From Paracoccaceae bacterium (GTDB taxonomy: Bacteria; Pseudomonadota; Alphaproteobacteria; Rhodobacterales; Rhodobacteraceae): a stretch of DNA of 7,202 nt. A program made the translations under genes and the position numbers. Positions 1 through 7,202 of the stretch are shown piece after piece; position 1 is the first letter of the stretch; each line of letters opens with the position of its first letter. The notes beneath the pieces were generated by a model, which was not told the origin of the DNA, did no database searches, and saw nothing but the letters and a program-made list of their open reading frames with translations. The DNA lies in the NCBI GenBank assembly GCA_006227805.1, contig SBFT01000050.1:1-7202 (forward strand), given 5' to 3'.

Positions 1-82
1 GAGGCCAGCCCCGGGCCGCACGACATCGCCTACCTCTTCGACCGCTTCACCGCGCTGATGGCCCAGCACGCCGAGACCACCC

Positions 83-90
<8 letters not shown>
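1..90 (+). CDS. carA: Carbamoyl-phosphate synthase small subunit, C-terminal end (partial)
   Basis: Only the last 29 codons and the TAA stop lie in the window. The frame reads EASPGPHDIAYLFDRF and then a short polar tail. The EASPGPHD motif followed by a Leu-Phe-Asp helix is the characteristic C-terminus of CarA, the glutaminase subunit that releases ammonia from glutamine and passes it to CarB. The catalytic Cys-His-Glu residues lie upstream and cannot be checked. The stop codon lies inside the start of carB (8-nt overlap), which supports both the identity and an operon. Identification is by recalled similarity to E. coli CarA, not a search. Confidence 0.9.
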
Positions 91-3415
<3,325 letters not shown>

Positions 3416-3476
3416 GCGTCGGTTCCGGCGAAGCCGGATAATCGCTCCAGTGGAGCGATCAAGACGCGAACGGGCG
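3416..3476. repeat. Structured intergenic repeat, copy 1
   Basis: This is the first of two 61-bp direct repeats (period 74 bp) and begins on the base after the carB stop codon. It contains three nested pairings. An outer 5-bp stem GCGTC/GACGC (3416-3420 with 3463-3467) encloses hairpin A, TCCGGC-GAA-GCCGGA (3424-3438), and hairpin B, ATCGCTCC-AGT-GGAGCGAT (3441-3459). The result would be a three-way junction in RNA or single-stranded DNA. A short GGGC-GGA-GCCC hairpin follows at 3472-3482. As the first sequence after carB it may define or protect the 3' end of the carAB mRNA, but no T-tract marks a classic terminator. It looks like a dispersed REP-type intergenic element; that is inference. 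Confidence 0.85.
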
Positions 3477-3489
3477 GAGCCCCGGCCAG

Positions 3490-3550
3490 GCGTCGGTTCC
3501 GGCGAAGCCGGATGATCGCTCCAGTAAAGCGATCAAGACGCGAACGGGCG
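3490..3550. repeat. Structured intergenic repeat, copy 2
   Basis: This copy matches copy 1 at 58 of 61 positions, after a 13-bp spacer. The outer stem GCGTC/GACGC (3490-3494 with 3537-3541) and hairpin A (3498-3512) are unchanged. All three differences fall in or beside hairpin B. An A-to-G change adds a closing G:C pair at the base, and GG-to-AA opens two pairs at the apex. The hairpin becomes GATCGCT-(7 nt)-AGCGATC (3514-3534), still a 7-bp stem. Partial similarity continues a few bases past the repeat (CCCCGCC against CCCCGGCC). No convincing ORF covers the pair. Confidence 0.85.
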
Positions 3551-3575
3551 CATCCCCGCCACACCACCCCCTGCC

Positions 3576-3604
3576 TTGACCTTGCGCCCCGTTTCCGGCC
3601 ATCT
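3576..3604 (+). promoter_or_regulatory. Possible promoter of the KAS III-like gene
   Basis: TTGACC at 3576-3581 is a good -35 match. A -10 candidate lies 17-18 bp later (CCATCT or CATCTG near 3599-3605) but is poor. Transcription would start about 20 bp before the start codon. The repeats upstream and the 218-bp gap after carB make a separate promoter reasonable. The call rests mainly on the -35 element and is tentative. Confidence 0.3.
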
Positions 3605-3616
3605 GAGCCCCACCGC

Positions 3617-3624
3617 AGGGAGGA
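3617..3624 (+). promoter_or_regulatory. Ribosome binding site of the KAS III-like gene
   Basis: AGGGAGGA lies 9 nt before the ATG at 3634. It is a near-consensus Shine-Dalgarno sequence at the usual spacing and fixes the start of the downstream gene. Confidence 0.8.
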
Positions 3625-3633
3625 CGGCCAGAC

Positions 3634-4758
3634 ATGCACAGACCCGCCATCACCGGCACCGGTGTCTTCACGCCCGAGGCCACCATCTCGAATGCCGAAC
3701 TGGTCGCGGCCTTCAATGCCTATGCCGATCGCTGGAACGCCGAACATGCGGACGCCATCGCCGCGGGCGAGGTCGAGGCGAAGGAACATTCCTCGGAGGA
3801 GTTCATCGTCAAGGCCAGCGGGATCGAGAGCCGCCATGTCCTCGACAAGACCGGCGTCCTCGACCCCGCGGTGATGCATCCCCTGCTGCGCCAGCGCAGC
3901 GACGACGAACCGTCGGTCATGGCCGAGATGGCGGTGGACGCGGCGCGCAAGGCCCTGGCCCAGGCGGGCCGGACGGCGGCGGACGTGGACGCGGTGATCT
4001 GCGCCGCGTCGAACCTCGAACGCGCCTATCCGGCGATCGCGATCGAGATCCAGAGCCTGCTGGGCATCAAGGGCTTCGCCTTCGACATGAACGTGGCCTG
4101 TTCGTCCGCCACCTTCGGCATCCAGGCCGCCGCCGACATGATCCGCTCGGGCAGCATCCGCAGCGCGCTGGTGGTCAACCCCGAGATCTGCTCGGCGCAT
4201 CTGGAATGGCGCGACCGGGACTGCCACTTCATCTTCGGCGACGTGGCCACCGCCACGCTGATCGAACGGGCCGAGGATGCGACGGGTCCGTATTTCGAGA
4301 TCAGGTCGACGCGCTGCGCGACCGAGTTCTCGAACAACATCCGCAACAACAACGGTTTCCTGCGGCGTTCGCGGCCCGACGGGATGGCCGACCGGCGCGA
4401 CATGCAGTTCATGCAGAACGGTCGCAAGGTCTTCAAGGAAGTGCTGCCCATGGTCAGCCAGCACATCGCCGACCACATGGCGGACGACGGCATCGCGGCG
4501 GGCGATCTGAAACGGCTGTGGCTGCACCAGGCCAACAAGACGATGAACGATTTCATCGGCCGCAAGGTCCTGGGCCGCGAGCCGGAACCGGGTGAACAGC
4601 CCAACATCCTTCAGGATTACGCCAACACGTCGTCCGCCGGGTCGATCATCGCCTTTTCCAAGCATTCCAGCGATCTGAACGACGGCGATCTGGGGATAAT
4701 CTGTTCCTTCGGCGCCGGATACTCGGTGGGCTCGGTCATCGTCCAGCGCCACGGCTGA
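3634..4758 (+). CDS. Beta-ketoacyl-ACP synthase III-like condensing enzyme
   Basis: This 374-residue thiolase-fold enzyme should catalyse decarboxylative Claisen condensation of an acyl-CoA starter with malonyl-ACP. The KAS III catalytic triad is visible: C156 in NVACSSATFG, H298 in LWLHQANKTMN and N331 in YANTSSAGS. The C-terminal glycine strand GAGYSVGS (360-367) is also present. It is about 57 residues longer than E. coli FabH (317). Much of the excess lies between about 28 and 92, where housekeeping FabH has a short segment, plus an Asn-rich loop (EFSNNIRNNNG, 231-241). From memory it resembles the longer FabH-like family that includes Pseudomonas aeruginosa PA3286, which channels beta-oxidation-derived octanoyl-CoA into fatty acid synthesis. 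The gene stands alone, without plsX, acpP or ihfA beside it as seen for housekeeping fabH, so an accessory role or a longer-chain starter is plausible. Start codon chosen from the strong SD. The exact substrate is unknown. Confidence 0.88.
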   Translation: MHRPAITGTGVFTPEATISNAELVAAFNAYADRWNAEHADAIAAGEVEAKEHSSEEFIVKASGIESRHVLDKTGVLDPAVMHPLLRQRSDDEPSVMAEMAVDAARKALAQAGRTAADVDAVICAASNLERAYPAIAIEIQSLLGIKGFAFDMNVACSSATFGIQAAADMIRSGSIRSALVVNPEICSAHLEWRDRDCHFIFGDVATATLIERAEDATGPYFEIRSTRCATEFSNNIRNNNGFLRRSRPDGMADRRDMQFMQNGRKVFKEVLPMVSQHIADHMADDGIAAGDLKRLWLHQANKTMNDFIGRKVLGREPEPGEQPNILQDYANTSSAGSIIAFSKHSSDLNDGDLGIICSFGAGYSVGSVIVQRHG

Positions 4759-4799
4759 CGCACCGTCGGTTAGGCGGCCGACCCCCGGGGGCCGTGCGT
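4758..4799 (+). terminator. GC-rich stem-loop region after the KAS III-like gene
   Basis: Directly at the stop codon an outer 6-bp stem ACGCAC/GTGCGT (4758-4763 with 4794-4799) encloses GTCGG/CCGAC (4765-4769 with 4778-4782) and the 10-bp palindrome CCCCCGGGGG (4782-4791). An alternative pairing is CGGCC/GGCCG (4775-4779 with 4790-4794). The structure is strong and well placed for a transcript end. There is no U-tract, only GTTCG, so intrinsic termination is uncertain. Confidence 0.35.
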
Positions 4800-4824
4800 T
4801 CGGCGAGCGGGCGCGACGTGAGGC

Positions 4825-4853
4825 TTGCCTGGCCCCTGGCCGCGGTCTAGACC
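4825..4853 (+). promoter_or_regulatory. Candidate promoter for a leaderless tdk transcript
   Basis: TTGCCT (4825-4830) and TAGACC (4848-4853) are separated by 17 bp. The stretch TCTAGACC also resembles the GCTANAWC -10 motif described for Caulobacter housekeeping promoters. A start about 7 bp after the -10 falls on A4860, the first base of the tdk start codon. With no SD site before tdk, this suggests a leaderless mRNA. The elements are weak individually; the call rests on their spacing. Confidence 0.4.
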
Positions 4854-4856
4854 GCG
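4841..4856. promoter_or_regulatory. Perfect 16-bp palindrome at the tdk start (possible operator)
   Basis: CGCGGTCTAGACCGCG is a perfect inverted repeat with no spacer. It ends 3 bp before the tdk ATG and overlaps the candidate -10 element. It contains CTAG, usually a scarce tetranucleotide. A dimeric DNA-binding protein bound here would block the inferred promoter. As RNA it could form a hairpin just ahead of the start codon if transcription begins upstream. No regulator is identifiable in the window. Confidence 0.45.
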
Positions 4857-4859
4857 TTC

Positions 4860-5450
4860 ATGCCCAAGCTGTTCTTCAACTACTCGACCATGAACGCCGG
4901 CAAGTCGACGGTGCTGCTGCAGGCTTCGCACAATTACCGCGAGAACGGCATGCAGACCTACCTGCTGACGGCCAGGCTGGATGACCGCGCAGGCGCGGGG
5001 CGCATCGCGTCCCGCATCGGGATCGGTGCCGAGGCCGACACCTTCACCCCCGAGGACGATCTTTTCGCGCGCATAGCGGCGCGCATGGACCAGGGCGAAG
5101 TGGCCTGCGTCTTCGTGGACGAGGCGCAGTTCCTGACCAAGGCGCAGGTCTGGCAACTGGCGCGCGCGGTCGACGATCTGAACGTGCCGGTCATGGCCTA
5201 TGGCCTGCGCGTCGATTTCCGGGGCGAGTTGTTCCCGGGCTCCGCGGCCCTTCTGGCGCTGGCCGACGAGATGCGCGAGGTGCGCACGATCTGCCGCTGC
5301 GGCAAGAAGGCGACGATGGTCGTCCGCAAGGACGCGGAAGGACGCGTGGTGACGGACGGCGCCCAGGTCGAGATCGGCGGGAACGAACGCTATGTCTCGC
5401 TCTGCCGGCGGCACTGGCGCGAGGCGACGGGCGATCTTCCGGAAACCTGA
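4860..5450 (+). CDS. tdk: Thymidine kinase, type II
   Basis: Tdk phosphorylates thymidine (and deoxyuridine) with ATP to give dTMP in cytoplasmic nucleotide salvage. The 196-residue protein matches the E. coli type II enzyme over its length. It has a P-loop around MNAGKST (11-17, K15 and S16), DDRFGAG-like DDRAGAG (41-47), and FVDEAQF (85-91) with the catalytic base E88. YGLRVDFRGELF (114-125) follows. The zinc site is C145 and C147 with C182 and H185, the CxC...CxxH pattern of the E. coli protein. The thymidine-binding lasso carries GGNERYVS (173-180). The start is certain: an in-frame TAG at 4848-4850 leaves no alternative upstream, and the N-terminus MPKLFFNYSTMNAGKS aligns with E. coli MAQLYFYYSAMNAGKS. 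Unlike the other genes starting in the window with visible upstream sequence (carB apart), it has no SD. It ends 7 bp from the convergent exported-protein gene. Confidence 0.97.
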   Translation: MPKLFFNYSTMNAGKSTVLLQASHNYRENGMQTYLLTARLDDRAGAGRIASRIGIGAEADTFTPEDDLFARIAARMDQGEVACVFVDEAQFLTKAQVWQLARAVDDLNVPVMAYGLRVDFRGELFPGSAALLALADEMREVRTICRCGKKATMVVRKDAEGRVVTDGAQVEIGGNERYVSLCRRHWREATGDLPET

Positions 5451-5457
5451 ACCGGGC

Positions 5458-5844
5458 TCAGCGGTCGGCACCGCCCGCGGTGCAGAGACTGCGGCCCATG
5501 GTGACGCTCATGTTGTCGCCGGGAACCGCCAGCGACACCTCGGTCTGAGGTCTGGCGGGGGTAATGCCCGCCGCCTGGGGGTCCAGCGTGAAGACCGCCG
5601 CGCGGCGGCCCGGCCGCAGCTCGGACGGGCCCAGCCCCCGCACAAGGTAGATGCGCCCCTCGGACCCTTGCGCGCGGGCATGAAGCGCGGCCTCGCACCA
5701 GTATTCGCGGGCCCGGAAATAGGACTTGCCCACGACCTCGAACCGCGCGCCGCCGATATCGCCTGTCGCGACGGCGCTCTGGGCGCCCGCCGAACCGGCA
5801 TATCCACCAAGGCAGACGGCCAGACCCGCAATGACACGCTTCAT
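5458..5844 (-). CDS. Small exported protein of unknown function
   Basis: The 128-residue product begins MKRVIAGLAVCLGGYAGSAG, a typical Sec signal peptide: Lys-Arg n-region, hydrophobic core, and an AGA motif at 19-21 giving likely cleavage before Q22. The mature part is about 107 residues. Its only cysteines are C50 (REYWCEAALHAR) and C121 (MGRSLCTAG), which could form a disulfide in the periplasm. Other recognisable stretches are GKSYFRAREYW, RIYLVRGLGPSELRPGRRAAVF and PGDNMSVTMG. I do not recognise a named domain. It has the look of a conserved uncharacterised Rhodobacteraceae periplasmic protein, but that is an impression rather than a search. The start is chosen from the signal peptide and an SD (AAAGGTGA). 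A longer in-frame reading to 6369 would run through the dehydrogenase gene and is rejected. It may be co-transcribed with the two genes upstream. Confidence 0.85.
   Translation of the reverse strand: MKRVIAGLAVCLGGYAGSAGAQSAVATGDIGGARFEVVGKSYFRAREYWCEAALHARAQGSEGRIYLVRGLGPSELRPGRRAAVFTLDPQAAGITPARPQTEVSLAVPGDNMSVTMGRSLCTAGGADR
5468..5483. terminator. Hairpin at the convergent gene ends
   Basis: GCACCGC-CC-GCGGTGC is a perfect inverted repeat with 7-bp arms; sterically it would form about 6 bp with a 4-nt loop. It lies 18 nt beyond the tdk stop and inside the last codons of the minus-strand gene. In the tdk direction it could end the transcript. No T-tract follows on either strand. Coding constraint alone could explain it. 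Confidence 0.3.
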
Positions 5845-5851
5845 CGAGTGA

Positions 5852-5859
5852 TCACCTTT
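5852..5859 (-). promoter_or_regulatory. Ribosome binding site of the small exported protein gene
   Basis: On the minus strand AAAGGTGA precedes the ATG at 5844-5842 by about 7 nt. It decides the start against the longer in-frame reading. It overlaps the 8-bp palindrome GTGATCAC (5848-5855). The rest of the 65-bp gap 5845-5909 shows no convincing terminator or promoter, so read-through from the dehydrogenase gene is possible. Confidence 0.65.
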
Positions 5860-5909
5860 CAATGGATTTGGCCAGCAGTCTTGGCGAAAGCCCACGCGCC
5901 GATCAAGGG

Positions 5910-6860
5910 TCAAACGGGGTTGGGCAGATCGCGCCCCGCGACAAAGGCCGCGACATTGTCGAGAACCATCATTCCCATGTCCGTGCGCACGTTGAGCGCG
6001 GCAGTCCCAAGGTGCGGCAGAAGGGTGACGTTTTCCATGTCCTTCAGGGCCTGTGGCACGCTGGGCTCGAACTCGTAGACATCGAGGCCCGCGCCCGCCA
6101 GTTGTCCCCGGCCCAGCGCATCGATCAGGGCAGCTTCGTCGATGACGTCGCCGCGCGAGATGTTGACGAGGATCGCATGGGGCTGCATCGCGGCGAAGAA
6201 TTCCGCCCCCAGAAGGTGATGCGTCTGCGCCCCGCCCGGCACCGCAACCGCGATCACGTCGCAGGACCCGGCCAGCGCGGCGAGGTCCGCGCAGCGCGTC
6301 GCCGGGAAGTCCAGCGCCTTGTCGCTGCGGCTGACATAACGGACATCCATGCCGAAGCCGAAATGACACCGCCGCGCGATGGCCTGGCCGATGCGGCCCA
6401 TCCCGACGATGCCCAGCCTGCGGCCCGTGACATGCAGCCCCAGCATCTGGGTCGGGTGCCAGCCCTCCCAGAGGCCCGCGCGCACCAGTCTCTCGCCTTC
6501 GCCCGCGCGGCGGGCGGTCATCAGGATCAACGTCATGGCGATATCGGCGGTGGCGTCGGTGACGGCGCCGGGCGTGTTGGTGACGGCGACACCCGCCGCG
6601 CGGGCCGCGGCCACGTCGATGTGATTGTAGCCGACGCCGAAATTCGCCAGCAGCCGGCAGCGCGGTTCGGGCACGTCGGCGAAGACATCGGCCTGGAACC
6701 TGTCACCCAGCGTCGGCATCACGATGTCATAGCTGCGCAAGCCGCGGCGCAGTTCCTCGGGCGAGAGCGGCGCGGTCGATGTCCGGATGTCCACGTCGAA
6801 CTCGGCCCGCGCGCGCGCCTCGACCGCAGGTGGCAGGGGTCTGGTGAGCCAGAGTTTCAT
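5910..6860 (-). CDS. D-2-hydroxyacid dehydrogenase (glyoxylate/hydroxypyruvate reductase type)
   Basis: This 316-residue cytoplasmic oxidoreductase belongs to the D-isomer-specific 2-hydroxyacid dehydrogenase family and should reduce 2-oxoacids such as glyoxylate or hydroxypyruvate. Numbering from the ATG start, the substrate-side motif NFGVGYNHID is at 73-82. The Rossmann dinucleotide motif GIVGMGRIG is at 150-158. The catalytic residues are R236 (NISRGDVIDE), E265 (DVYEFEP) and H283 (LLPHLGTA), with the family spacing of 29 and 18. The second beta strand ends SRS (177-179) rather than in Asp, which suggests preference for NADP(H). The start is the ATG at 6860, not the TTG one codon earlier. 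GGAAGGA lies 7 nt before it, and it overlaps the upstream stop as TGATG. The closest functional label is D-glycerate dehydrogenase/glyoxylate reductase, but the substrate cannot be fixed from sequence. Confidence 0.93.
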   Translation of the reverse strand: MKLWLTRPLPPAVEARARAEFDVDIRTSTAPLSPEELRRGLRSYDIVMPTLGDRFQADVFADVPEPRCRLLANFGVGYNHIDVAAARAAGVAVTNTPGAVTDATADIAMTLILMTARRAGEGERLVRAGLWEGWHPTQMLGLHVTGRRLGIVGMGRIGQAIARRCHFGFGMDVRYVSRSDKALDFPATRCADLAALAGSCDVIAVAVPGGAQTHHLLGAEFFAAMQPHAILVNISRGDVIDEAALIDALGRGQLAGAGLDVYEFEPSVPQALKDMENVTLLPHLGTAALNVRTDMGMMVLDNVAAFVAGRDLPNPV

Positions 6861-7198
6861 CAATGCATCCTTCCGCCGTCCGGCACGCCCCGGTCGGGCG
6901 AGATCAGGACGATGTCGCCGTTTTCATCCGACACGCCCAGGACCAGGACTTCGGACATGAAAGGCCCGATCTGGCGCGGCGGAAAGTTCACCACCGCCAT
7001 GACCTGTTTGCCCACCAGTTGATCGGCCTGGTAATGCGCGGTGATCTGGGCCGAGGATTTCCTCTCGCCCAGTCCGGGCCCGAAATCGATCCAGAGCTTG
7101 ATCGCGGGCCTGCGCGCCTGCGGGAAAGGTTCGGCGCGGGTGATCGTGCCGACGCGGATATCCACATTCAGGAAGTCATCGTAAGTAATTTCAGCCAT
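6860..7198 (-). CDS. csaA: CsaA-family tRNA-binding domain protein
   Basis: The 112-residue protein is a complete stand-alone tRNA-binding (EMAP/Trbp111-like OB-fold) domain, matching the size of Bacillus CsaA (about 110 residues) and E. coli YgjH. Family motifs are DIRVGTI (13-19), KSSAQIT (47-53), the long conserved strand-turn NFPPRQIGPFMSEVLVLG (71-88) and the C-terminal ISPDRGVPDGGR. Such proteins form dimers that bind tRNA; Bacillus CsaA has also been reported to have chaperone and export-related activity. The ATG at 7198 gives the expected family N-terminus; only 4 bp of upstream sequence is present, so its SD and promoter are outside the window. Its stop overlaps the dehydrogenase start by one base, so the two are translationally coupled. 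No functional link between the partners is evident. Confidence 0.93.
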   Translation of the reverse strand: MAEITYDDFLNVDIRVGTITRAEPFPQARRPAIKLWIDFGPGLGERKSSAQITAHYQADQLVGKQVMAVVNFPPRQIGPFMSEVLVLGVSDENGDIVLISPDRGVPDGGRMH

Positions 7199-7202
7199 TG
7201 GA

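Noticed and set aside
3416..3550. CRISPR-like array
   Set aside because: There are only two copies of a 61-bp unit with one 13-bp spacer, and the unit has internal hairpins; no cas gene is present.
3512..3874. 120-codon plus-strand open frame starting in repeat copy 2
   Set aside because: It begins within the repeat, overlaps the KAS III gene in another frame, and its product is low-complexity Arg/Pro/Ser-rich sequence.
4770..5471. 233-codon open frame antisense to tdk
   Set aside because: It is the complement of a well-supported thymidine kinase and shows no motif of its own.
5458..6369. 303-codon minus-strand reading that extends the small exported protein upstream
   Set aside because: The added 175 codons overlap the dehydrogenase in another frame. 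The internal ATG at 5844 starts a textbook signal peptide with an SD site.
6861..6863. TTG as the dehydrogenase start codon
   Set aside because: The ATG immediately after it has better SD spacing (7 against 4 nt) and forms the TGATG overlap with csaA.
5862..7022. 386-codon plus-strand open frame over the dehydrogenase and csaA
   Set aside because: It runs opposite two genes with clear family motifs and shows no motif of its own.

Overview
The window reads as ordinary chromosomal DNA from a high-GC alphaproteobacterium, most likely a member of the Rhodobacteraceae. The grounds are the strong G/C preference at third codon positions and the character of the CarB, KAS III-like and small exported proteins. 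Genus-level placement is not possible from this alone. Almost all of the sequence is coding: seven genes (one partial), no tRNA or rRNA, no insertion sequence, no CRISPR array and no phage gene.

Layout. Positions 1-3415 (+) hold the last codons of carA and a complete carB, the two subunits of carbamoyl-phosphate synthase. The reading frames overlap by 8 nt (ATGCCTAA), so the pair is probably translationally coupled. Positions 3416-3550 carry two near-identical 61-bp repeats, each able to fold into a branched structure. Positions 3634-4758 (+) encode a stand-alone thiolase-fold condensing enzyme of the KAS III (FabH-like) type, with its own Shine-Dalgarno (SD) site and a possible promoter. After a 101-bp gap comes tdk, type II thymidine kinase (4860-5450, +). 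Its start codon has no SD site and sits 3 nt after a perfect 16-bp palindrome.

The right part runs on the minus strand, converging on tdk. Read in its own direction it holds a CsaA-type tRNA-binding domain protein (7198-6860), a D-2-hydroxyacid dehydrogenase of the glyoxylate/hydroxypyruvate reductase type (6860-5910), and a small exported protein of unknown function (5844-5458). The first two overlap by one base (TGATG) and clearly form an operon. The third follows after 65 bp and has its own SD site. tdk and the small exported gene end only 7 bp apart.

Functional reading. carAB supplies carbamoyl phosphate for pyrimidine and arginine synthesis, and tdk salvages thymidine. The two nucleotide genes are near each other but separated by the KAS III gene, with no sign that they are co-regulated. 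I see no convincing new multi-gene system. The observations most worth a second look are the paired structured repeats after carB, the palindrome and probable leaderless start at tdk, and a short AT-rich, rare-codon patch inside the allosteric domain of CarB.
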